Source: CAWDDG01 sp963801065
GTDB lineage: Bacteria > Actinomycetota > Actinomycetes > Jiangellales > Jiangellaceae
Reading direction: 5' to 3'
Length of the DNA: 64,000 nucleotides
NCBI GenBank assembly: GCA_963801065.1
Contig: CAWDDG010000005.1
Location: 62,001 to 126,000, forward strand
Within the stretch, counting starts at the first letter, position 1. Each line of letters opens with the position of its first letter. The notes beneath the pieces were generated by a model. It did no database searches. It worked only from the letters and a program-made list of their open reading frames with translations, and was not told the DNA's origin. Of this stretch, positions 44,513 to 51,448 are shown piece by piece. Both the position numbers and the translations under genes were made by a program.

Positions 44513-45801
44513 TGAGCGTCTCGTATGATCCCGCCAGTCTCGAACGTGTCCTCGCAGAGCTGGCTGATCGGCCCATCGACGCGACGGAGAAGGGCTTTCT
44601 CCTCTCGGGTCCAATCGCTCCAGCCCAGCTCATTGGCACATCGATCGAGGTGCTCACGCTGCCAATCGCCGTCATCGAAGCGGCTTCTCTCGACCACAAC
44701 ATCGCGCTGATGGCCGGCTACTGTCGTTCCGCGGGGATCGAGCTTGCGCCCCACGCGAAGACAACCATGAGCCCGCAGATCTACGGGCGCCAGCTGCGGG
44801 CAGGCGCGTGGGGTCTCACCGTCGCCAACGTCAGCCAGGCGCGGGTCTGCATCGACCACGGCGTCCGCCGCGTGTTGATTGCCAACGAGGTCGTCGATCC
44901 TCGGGACATCGTGTCGCTTGCTCGTGCCATGAGTACGCCCGGAACCGAACTGATTTGCTACGTCGACAGCGTGCGCGGCGTCCAGGTGCTCGGTGACGGG
45001 CTGCGCCGACAGCGGGTGGATGCCCAGCTACCCGTCCTCCTCGAGGTGGGCGAGGCCGGCCAGCGGGCGGGTGTGCGAACGATCGGGGGGGCGATCGAGG
45101 TGGCGACGTTCGCGCAGAACGATCCGACGCTCCGGCTCGTCGGTGCCGCGGGGTTCGAGGGCGTCCTGGCTGGCGATCGCAGCCCGGACTCGCTCGATCG
45201 CGTCGATTCCTTCTGCCGGCGCATCCTCGAAATCGCGGCAGCCGTGGAGCCGTTCATCCAGCACGGCCACGAGCCGATGATCCTGAGCGCGGGCGGGAGC
45301 GTCTTCTTCGACCGCGTGGCGAGCCTTCTCGTCGACAGCGGTCCTCGATCGCTCTCTCGCAGGGTGATCCTGCGCAGCGGGGCGTACGTCAGCCACGACC
45401 ATGGCTATCTGGGCGTGCTCTCCCCGCTGGCGGCGACCGCCGACCACTTCATCGCAGCCATCGAGGTCCGCGGCGTCGTGCTCTCTGTCCCGGAGCCCAT
45501 GAAGGCGATCGTCGCCATCGGCAAGCGAGACGTCGGCAACGACCTGGCCCCACCCACGCCGATTCGGGCCTGGCACAGCTTCGCGCCGCCTCGGGATCTG
45601 GACGAGGTCATCGTCAGCTCGACGGACGACCAGCACACGCACCTGATGCATCGGGATGGGCACCCGATCGAGGGGACCCTCGGGGTCGGCGACATCGTCG
45701 CCCTCGGGATCGCCCACCCGTGCACCACGTTCGATCGGTGGCGGTTCATCCCCATCGTCGACGACGGCGTCATCGTCGATGTCGCCCAGACCTACTTCTA
45801 G
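44512..45801 (+). CDS. D-threonine aldolase / D-serine dehydratase-like PLP enzyme
   Basis: The 429-residue protein has an alanine-racemase-like barrel, with ELAPHAKTTMSPQIY carrying the PLP lysine, and a C-terminal domain with the metal-binding IAHPCTTFDRW (His-x-Cys). Middle motifs include LLEVGEAGQRAGVRT and SAGGSVFFDRV. The family splits D-threo 3-hydroxy amino acids or deaminates D-serine. Directly after a D-aminoacylase-type gene, it probably acts on the released D-amino acid. Intact. Confidence 0.85.
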   Translation: MSVSYDPASLERVLAELADRPIDATEKGFLLSGPIAPAQLIGTSIEVLTLPIAVIEAASLDHNIALMAGYCRSAGIELAPHAKTTMSPQIYGRQLRAGAWGLTVANVSQARVCIDHGVRRVLIANEVVDPRDIVSLARAMSTPGTELICYVDSVRGVQVLGDGLRRQRVDAQLPVLLEVGEAGQRAGVRTIGGAIEVATFAQNDPTLRLVGAAGFEGVLAGDRSPDSLDRVDSFCRRILEIAAAVEPFIQHGHEPMILSAGGSVFFDRVASLLVDSGPRSLSRRVILRSGAYVSHDHGYLGVLSPLAATADHFIAAIEVRGVVLSVPEPMKAIVAIGKRDVGNDLAPPTPIRAWHSFAPPRDLDEVIVSSTDDQHTHLMHRDGHPIEGTLGVGDIVALGIAHPCTTFDRWRFIPIVDDGVIVDVAQTYF

Positions 45802-45814
45802 CCGCCGAGGAGTC

Positions 45815-46226
45815 ATGCGCTTCCCCCTGACATCAGCCGGCAGCCCCACGCCGAAGGCGGCCTATAGCCAGGCCATCGCGACCGACCTTCTGCTGTTCAC
45901 GGCAGGTTTCGGGCCTCACGATCCGGTCACCGGTCGGATCGTCGGCGAGGAGATCCAGGCCCAGACCCGGCAGACGTTGTCGAACATCGAGGCAATCCTC
46001 GAGGCTGACGGGTTGGGTCTCGGCGATATCGTCAAGGTGACGGTCCACCTGGCGGATCTCCGGCGCGATTTCACGGCCTTCGATGCCATCTACCGGGAGC
46101 TGATCCCGGCTCCATACCCGGTCCGCACGACGGTCGGGTCCCAGCTCGATGGACATCCTCGTCGAAATGGATGTCGTTGCCGTCAGGGGCGCTGACAGAA
46201 CCGTGGCTGGGGGCGCCGTGAGATGA
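45815..46226 (+). pseudogene. RidA family protein, one frameshift near the C-terminus
   Basis: RidA deaminates reactive enamine/imine intermediates made by PLP enzymes, fitting its place after the D-amino-acid enzyme. MRFPLTSAGSPTPKAAYSQA and RQTLSNIEAILEADGLGLGD, VKVTVHLADLRRDF, PYPVRTTVGSQLDG are normal. At about 46150 the frame slips; the expected ending ILVEMDVVAVRGADR is in the next frame and stops at 46226, overlapping the start of the RraA-like gene by ATGA. The ATG at 45815 follows GAGGAGTC. Confidence 0.8.
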
Positions 46227-46870
46227 GCAACAGCGTCGAGCGCCTCCAGCAGCTGTCCAGCGCCCTCGTGTCGGACGCCCTCGACGCGATGGGACGGCGC
46301 AACCAGAACATGCACCCCGACATCCACTGTCTCGCCGGGCCGCGACGCATCGCAGGAACGGCATCAACGCTTCGGGTGGTCGAAGTTCACGAGATGCCGA
46401 TCGCCCCGTACAAGGTCCAGTTCGATGCCATCGACGGCCTGGAAGCGGATCAGATCCTGGTCGTCGCGGCACCGGACGTCGCCAGCGCGTTCTGGGGTGA
46501 GCTGATCACGAGTCGAGCCCGCCGGAGAGGCGCCGTCGGGGCGGTTGTCGACGGCTATTGCCGCGATCTGAGGCAGATCCGCGATCGCAACGACTTCGGC
46601 GTGTGGGCCAGAGGAACGCACCCAGCCGATTCGCTCGGCCGTCTCGACGCCGTGGACTGGAACGCGCCCGTCATATGTCGCGGCGTCGAAGTGCGACCAG
46701 GCGACTTCGTGCTGTGCGACGTCGACGGCGTCGTCGTGGTCCCCGCCGATCTGATCGAACATGCCCTTGGGCTGGCTGAAGACAAGAAGCGCACGGAGGA
46801 CCAGGTCCGGAAGGACCTCGGTTCCGGCTCGACGATCGGCGACGCGTACGATCGCTTCGGCGTGATGTAG
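46223..46870 (+). CDS. RraA-like / 4-hydroxy-4-methyl-2-oxoglutarate aldolase family protein
   Basis: The 215-residue protein has GELITSRARRRGAVGAVVDGYCRD, the G-x(n)-A...GxVxDGxxRD signature of RraA-like aldolases, then VICRGVEVRPGDFVLCDVDGVVVVP. Relatives cleave 4-hydroxy-2-oxo acids to pyruvate or, in E. coli RraA, inhibit RNase E. In this operon an aldolase or decarboxylase role is more likely. It is the last gene of the island; the 111 bp after it contain no gene. Confidence 0.85.
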   Translation: MSNSVERLQQLSSALVSDALDAMGRRNQNMHPDIHCLAGPRRIAGTASTLRVVEVHEMPIAPYKVQFDAIDGLEADQILVVAAPDVASAFWGELITSRARRRGAVGAVVDGYCRDLRQIRDRNDFGVWARGTHPADSLGRLDAVDWNAPVICRGVEVRPGDFVLCDVDGVVVVPADLIEHALGLAEDKKRTEDQVRKDLGSGSTIGDAYDRFGVM

Positions 46871-46981
46871 AAGTCGCAGCCCCCCGGGTTTGCGCCGTGA
46901 ACGCGACCGATGCGCCTGCGAGTTCCGACGCTGGCGAGGTGGCGATGCGCCAAGGAGCCGCGAATGGCGTTTCTCGCGCGC

Positions 46982-47263
46982 CTATCCCCCGGCGACGGCG
47001 GGGATCACGGAGACTCGTGAGCCGTCCGGAGTCGGGGTCTGCAGGCCGGATGCGAACCTGACGTCGTCGTCGTCGACATAGACGTTCACGAACCGGCGGA
47101 TCTTGCCTGTGTCGTCGAGCACGCGGGCGCCGATGCCCGGGTAGGCCGTCTCGAGCGCGCTGACCACGTCGCCCAGCGTCGCGCCGTCCGCGACCGACAC
47201 GGAGACGTCGGACTCGCCACCGGTGTAGGTGCGCAGGATCGTCGGGACCCGAACGGCGACCAT
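46982..47263 (-). CDS. MoaD/ThiS-family ubiquitin-like sulfur-carrier protein
   Basis: A 93-residue beta-grasp protein: VRVPTILRTYTGGESDVSVS, TLGDVVSALETAYPGI, KIRRFVNVYVDDDDVRF, ending VIPAVAGG. The C-terminal Gly-Gly is what MoeB/ThiF-type enzymes adenylate and convert to a thiocarboxylate. It lies five bases after the ThrC-like gene and shares its SAM riboswitch, as CysO pairs with CysM in mycobacteria. It probably supplies sulfide to that enzyme. The activating enzyme is not in the window. Confidence 0.88.
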   Translation of the reverse strand: MVAVRVPTILRTYTGGESDVSVSVADGATLGDVVSALETAYPGIGARVLDDTGKIRRFVNVYVDDDDVRFASGLQTPTPDGSRVSVIPAVAGG

Positions 47264-47268
47264 GCTGC

Positions 47269-48546
47269 TCACGGTGCGACCCGCAGAGCGTCGAACGCCT
47301 CGGTCGTCGCGGCGATCGTCCCGACCGGCCCGACGACCGGGGCGACCGCGTCGAGGGTCTTCAGGCCGTCGCCGGTGTTGAACACGACGGTCTCCGCGGC
47401 CGGATCGAGCGCGCCCTCGCGCACCAGTTTGGCGAGTACCGCGACCGTGACCCCGCCGGCGGTCTCGGCAAAGACGCCCTCGGTCCTGGCCAGAAGCCGG
47501 ATGCCTTCGACGACCTCGTCGTCGGTCACGTCCTCCACGGCGCCTCCCGTGCGGCGGGTGACGTCGAGAACGTACGGGCCGTCGGCCGGGTTGCCGATCG
47601 CGAGCGACTTGGCGATCGTCGACGGCCGCACCGGGCGGACGACGTCGTGCCCCGCCTTGAACGCCGCCGCGACCGGCGAGCACCCGGTGGCCTGGGCGCC
47701 GAAGATCCGCGGCGGCTCGCCCTCGACCAGGCCGAGCGCCAGAAGCTCACGGAAGGCCTTGTCGACCTTGACCAGCTGGGCGCCGCTCGCGACCGGGATG
47801 ACCACCTGCCGCGGCAGTCGCCAGCCCAGCTGCTCCGCGACTTCGAAGCCCAGCGTCTTGGAACCTTCGGCGTAGTAAGGCCGGACGTTGACGTTGACGA
47901 AGGCCCAGTCCTCGTGCTCGCCGGCGAGCTCCGACGCGAGCCGGTTGACGTCGTCGTACGTCCCATCCACCGCGACGAGCGTGGTCTCGTAGACGGCGCT
48001 GGTGACGATCTTCTGCTGCTCGAGATCTCTGGGGACGAAGACATACGAGCGGATGCCCGCACGCGCGGCCGCGGCGGCCACCGCGTTGGCCAGGTTGCCC
48101 GTGGAGGGACAGGCCAGCACCGTGAACCCGAGCTGTCGTGCCGCGACCAGCGCGACCGCGACGACCCGGTCCTTGAACGAGTGCGTGGGATTGCCCGAGT
48201 CGTCCTTCACCCACAGCGTGGCGATGCCGAGCTCCGTGCCGAGCCGGTCGGCGCGGATCAGCCGGGTGAAGCCCGGGTCGGTGTTGGGCGTCTCGGCCAC
48301 GTCGGCCGGCACCGGCAGCAGGTCCCGGTACCGCCAGATCGACCTCGGGCCGGCTTCGATCCGCTCCCGCGACACCCCCCCGAAGTCGTAGGCGACCTCC
48401 AGCGGGCCGAAGCACTCGGTACAGGCGTAGTAGGGGCCGAGCGGCGTACTGGCGTCGCACTCGCGACATGACAGGTGGGTCGCCGGGCCGAGGTCGGGAC
48501 CTTCTGCCTCGTGCGTGGAGACGGCCGGGGAGATGGTGACGGTCAT
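47269..48546 (-). CDS. thrC: Threonine synthase-family PLP enzyme (ThrC-like; possible homocysteine synthase)
   Basis: The 425-residue fold-type II enzyme has an N-terminal zinc ribbon (LSCRECDASTPLGPYYACTECFGPL), the PLP lysine in NPTHSFKDRVVAVAL, TVLACPSTGNLANAVAAAAA, phosphate-binding VIPVASGAQLVK and VVFNTGDGLKTLD. By family it would turn O-phosphohomoserine into threonine. However, it sits under a SAM-I riboswitch and is cotranscribed with a GG-ended sulfur carrier, which points to sulfur insertion (homocysteine formation). The start ATG 48546 follows AAGGGG at the riboswitch edge. Family call is firm; the reaction is inferred. Confidence 0.88.
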   Translation of the reverse strand: MTVTISPAVSTHEAEGPDLGPATHLSCRECDASTPLGPYYACTECFGPLEVAYDFGGVSRERIEAGPRSIWRYRDLLPVPADVAETPNTDPGFTRLIRADRLGTELGIATLWVKDDSGNPTHSFKDRVVAVALVAARQLGFTVLACPSTGNLANAVAAAAARAGIRSYVFVPRDLEQQKIVTSAVYETTLVAVDGTYDDVNRLASELAGEHEDWAFVNVNVRPYYAEGSKTLGFEVAEQLGWRLPRQVVIPVASGAQLVKVDKAFRELLALGLVEGEPPRIFGAQATGCSPVAAAFKAGHDVVRPVRPSTIAKSLAIGNPADGPYVLDVTRRTGGAVEDVTDDEVVEGIRLLARTEGVFAETAGGVTVAVLAKLVREGALDPAAETVVFNTGDGLKTLDAVAPVVGPVGTIAATTEAFDALRVAP

Positions 48547-48559
48547 CGGCGAGCCCCTT

Positions 48560-48661
48560 CTCATCTTTCCCGCGCCTGGCGGGCCGGACTTGGCACCTGA
48601 CCCGGTGGACGGGTGGTTGCCGGGGCTTCGTCGGGCCGGTCCCTCTGCCCCTCTGGATGAG
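48560..48661 (-). promoter_or_regulatory. SAM-I (S-box) riboswitch
   Basis: The minus strand shows the S-box landmarks in order: P1 strand CTCATC, AGAGGGGCAGAGGGACCGGC, CGAAGCCCCGGCAACC, GGTGCCAAGTCCGGC, and GAAAGATGAG closing P1. The Shine-Dalgarno AAGGGG of the ThrC-like gene starts directly after P1, suggesting SAM blocks translation (or a nearby alternative stem does). SAM-I riboswitches normally turn off methionine, cysteine or SAM genes when SAM is plentiful. Confidence 0.93.
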
Positions 48662-48785
48662 TTCTCGCTCGTGACCTTACGCACGGTGCGCCGAAATCGG
48701 CAGTGCGTGTCCGTCATCCGAGACCCACGTCCCAGTAGGTGGTCAGCACCACGGGCGTCGCGGCGCGAGCTCCTCAGGAGGCAGG

Positions 48786-49238
48786 ATGGCGGCCGTGAGG
48801 CCAGCCCACCGGGTGCGTCAGGTCGTCAACCTCGTCAACCTGTCCACGCTGCTCGGCCTCGTCGTGGCCGTGGTGGGCGGCGCCGGGCTCCGGAAGGGCC
48901 CCGACGGGCTGCTGCTCGGTTACGGCTACCACCTGCGGCTTCCCGTGAACCCCGTCTTCACGCTCGGGAACGTCGTGGTGTTCAAGGACGGCGACTCGGT
49001 TCACGTGCGGCGTCCGACACTGCTGACGCACGAGGCTCGACACGCCACCCAGTACGCGCTGTGCCTCGGACCGGTCATGCTGCCCTTCTACGGTCTCGCC
49101 GCGGCCTGGTCCTGGATCTGCACCGGCGACCCGGCATCACGGAACTTGTTCGAGCGGTGGGCCGGGTTGAAGGACGGCGGTTACCGGGAGCGACCGCTGC
49201 GGCCCATGTTCCGCCGCGGCGGATCCGGCCGGTTCTGA
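48786..49238 (+). CDS. Hypothetical membrane-associated protein with HEARH motif
   Basis: The 150-residue protein has a hydrophobic segment (LSTLLGLVVAVVGGAGL), VVVFKDGDSVHVRRPTLLTHEARHATQYAL, and a second hydrophobic stretch (LGPVMLPFYGLAAAWSWI). HEARH fits the HExxH zinc-peptidase pattern, and HATQY resembles 'DUF4157'-like putative peptidases. It is too small for a standard metalloprotease. Divergent from the riboswitch gene. Function unknown. Confidence 0.65.
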   Translation: MAAVRPAHRVRQVVNLVNLSTLLGLVVAVVGGAGLRKGPDGLLLGYGYHLRLPVNPVFTLGNVVVFKDGDSVHVRRPTLLTHEARHATQYALCLGPVMLPFYGLAAAWSWICTGDPASRNLFERWAGLKDGGYRERPLRPMFRRGGSGRF

Positions 49239-49255
49239 TGATCATCCTGCAGGGG

Positions 49256-49957
49256 TCACGCGCCGTAGTTGTCGATGAACGCGATCACCCGTCTCCAGGC
49301 GTCGTCGCAATCCGCTTCGTGCTCGCCGAACGTCCGGTCGAAGAAGCTTTGCGGCGCATCCGGGTAGACGTACAGCTCGGCCTCCACGCCGGCCGCCCGC
49401 ACCTGCTCGGCGAACAGCTCGACCTCCTCGACCGGCGTGTCGTCCTGACCAGCGGCGAGGAGGAGCAGTGGCGCTTCCAGGTCCGGTAGCCGGTACGTCA
49501 CCAGCGAAGGACGGCCGTAGAAGCCGACGCATCCGGCCAGGCCGTGGGCGGCGCCGGACTGCGCCCACGAGAGCGACCCGCCAGCACAGAACCCGACCGT
49601 GAAGACGGCGCTGACGTCGTGGTCGAAGTCCGAACGCAGCCAGCTGACGGCCGCCGCGACGTCGAGGTCGACCTGGGCAGGTTCCACCTGGTCGGCATGT
49701 TCGCGGTACGGGAACCCTTCGTCACGGAAACCGACGCCGGCGGTGCGTCCGAAGTAGTCGATGGCGAGCGCCAGCAGCCCGACCTGGGCGAAGCGCTGGG
49801 CAAGCTCGCGGTAGAAGCCGTGCAGACCGCGCACGTCCGGCATGACCACGACGCCGTTGCGGGCCCGAGCGACCGGGTAGGCGTAGTAGCCGGCGTACTC
49901 GGTGCCGTCGGCGGACTCGAGGTGGACTTCGCCGTGGTCGCTGACCGCCCCGGTCAC
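49256..49957 (-). CDS. Dienelactone hydrolase family protein
   Basis: This 233-residue alpha/beta hydrolase has the nucleophile elbow VGFCAGGSLS with Cys in place of Ser, as in dienelactone hydrolase, plus LAIDYFGRTAG, LLLAAGQDDTPVEEV (Asp) and FFDRTFGEHEAD. The family opens lactone rings in chloroaromatic breakdown but has many broader esterases. The start is the GTG at 49957. It stands alone. Confidence 0.85.
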   Translation of the reverse strand: MTGAVSDHGEVHLESADGTEYAGYYAYPVARARNGVVVMPDVRGLHGFYRELAQRFAQVGLLALAIDYFGRTAGVGFRDEGFPYREHADQVEPAQVDLDVAAAVSWLRSDFDHDVSAVFTVGFCAGGSLSWAQSGAAHGLAGCVGFYGRPSLVTYRLPDLEAPLLLLAAGQDDTPVEEVELFAEQVRAAGVEAELYVYPDAPQSFFDRTFGEHEADCDDAWRRVIAFIDNYGA

Positions 49958-50037
49958 GGGTGGCGCCGGCGGCCGGCGTGATCATCGAAGCACATGGCGT
50001 CAGCCTGGCACCGGCGTCGTCGATCGGGAAGCCCTGA

Positions 50038-50847
50038 TCATCCGGAGAGTGCGGCACCCAGCTTGGCGAGGAACGCGACGACCGCCGGCGGGCCGTCCAC
50101 GACCAGATCGGCCTCACGACGCAGCGCGTCCGGCGACTCGCCCGAGTCGCTGCAGACGACCAGCGCGGCCACGTCGAGCTCACGCAGGACAGCGACAGCC
50201 GGCAGGTCCCCCAGGTCGTCGCCCGCGTACACGACCGACCGGGCCGCGGTCTCCGCGACCAGAGCGCGCATCGCCGCACCCTTGTCCATACCTGGCGGTC
50301 GCAGCTCGAGAACGTACTTGCCGGGAGCCACATCGAGACCTGTGTCACGTGCGATCCGTTCGACCCACGGCTGGACGGCCTCGAACGCCGCGGCGGGATC
50401 CGTGGCTCGCCGGGTGTGCACGGCGATCGAGTGCCCCTTGTCCTCCAGCGTTACGCCCGACCGCGCGTCGGCCACCAGGCGTGCTGCCGCGACCCTGGCC
50501 GTGGTGACGCCCGGGTGCGGGTCAGGCGTGACGAGCCGGCCGCCCTCCCAGCGTTCGAGGCCGTAGTGCCCGCACACGACGAGGCCGGCCACGTCGTCCA
50601 GCCCGCCAAGCCGGACGGCCTCGGTCGCCGGACGGCCGGTGAGGATCGCCACCCGCGCGACGACGGCGGCGAGCGACGCCAGTGCCGCTGCCGCCCCGGG
50701 ATGTGCGAAGGCGTCCTCGGGTCGATCCACGATCGGCGACAGCGTGCCGTCGAAGTCGAGCACGGCGAGCGTGTGCGCGGGATCGGCCAGGACGGCGGCC
50801 AGCGCGGCTCGACCGCCCTTCGTCGAGGGCACCGGCAGACTGGTCAC
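50038..50847 (-). CDS. otsB: Trehalose-6-phosphate phosphatase
   Basis: A 269-residue HAD phosphatase: LAVLDFDGTLSPIVDRP (nucleophile and acid Asp), VAILTGRPATEAVRL, VCGHYGLERWEGG, LEDKGHSIAVHTRRA, LELRPPGMDKGAAM and YAGDDLGDLPA. It removes phosphate from trehalose-6-phosphate made by OtsA, encoded 3 kb away. The GTG start overlaps the upstream stop by GTGA, tying it to the LytR-C gene. Confidence 0.93.
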   Translation of the reverse strand: MTSLPVPSTKGGRAALAAVLADPAHTLAVLDFDGTLSPIVDRPEDAFAHPGAAAALASLAAVVARVAILTGRPATEAVRLGGLDDVAGLVVCGHYGLERWEGGRLVTPDPHPGVTTARVAAARLVADARSGVTLEDKGHSIAVHTRRATDPAAAFEAVQPWVERIARDTGLDVAPGKYVLELRPPGMDKGAAMRALVAETAARSVVYAGDDLGDLPAVAVLRELDVAALVVCSDSGESPDALRREADLVVDGPPAVVAFLAKLGAALSG

Positions 50848-51359
50848 CCGGTGGTCCCGACCGCCTCCGCGTAGTCCGCGGCCACGATCAGCACCAGCCG
50901 CTCGGTCGTCAGCCCGGCGATCGTCGGGGACACCTGCTTGATGACGGGAAACTGGGCTGCCAGCGCCTGCGCAGACTCCTCCATCCCCTCCGGGTAGAAG
51001 ATCGTCGTCTCGGCGAGATCGCCGCCGTAGGTATCGATCGCGGGCACCGACCAGCCGCCCGCCACCAACTGTTCCTCCGCCCGGGCGGCGAGTCCGGTCA
51101 CGTCGGTCGCGTTGAGGATGGCGACGTCCTCACGCAGTTCCGGCGGAGCGGTCACGGGCGCCGCCGGGGGCGCCGACGTGCCCTCGTCGGTCGGCGCCGG
51201 GGTCGCGCCGTCCGTGCCCTGGGCAGCCGGATCGTCGTCGGGGCCGCTCGGCTCGACGTCGCCGCCGAAGAGCACGAGCAGGCCTGCGACGACGGCGACC
51301 GTTCCGAGCAAGGCCACCAGCGAGGGCCACACCCGATCGAATCGCTCGCGGACGGTCAT
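50844..51359 (-). CDS. LytR C-terminal domain protein, membrane-anchored
   Basis: The 171-residue protein has a short cytosolic start, one transmembrane helix (LVALLGTVAVVAGLLVLF), a Pro/Ala/Thr-rich linker, and a LytR_C domain: VAILNATDVTGLAARAEEQLVAGGW, DTYGGDLAETTIFYPEG. This domain is usually at the end of LCP proteins; free-standing copies are common in actinobacteria and presumably act at the cell wall. Coupled to otsB. Confidence 0.85.
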   Translation of the reverse strand: MTVRERFDRVWPSLVALLGTVAVVAGLLVLFGGDVEPSGPDDDPAAQGTDGATPAPTDEGTSAPPAAPVTAPPELREDVAILNATDVTGLAARAEEQLVAGGWSVPAIDTYGGDLAETTIFYPEGMEESAQALAAQFPVIKQVSPTIAGLTTERLVLIVAADYAEAVGTTG

Positions 51360-51448
51360 CGGATCAGGAGGTTACGCCACCGTGGGACTGCCGTGCCAAA
51401 GGCGCTCCGTCGGGCCGGCAATGCTCCAACCGGGCACCTCCGGGCAGG

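Noticed and set aside
46871..46981. A gene or terminator between the RraA-like gene and the MoaD-like gene.
   Set aside because: No frame with a ribosome-binding site and no stable stem-loop followed by T-run was found in the 111 bp.
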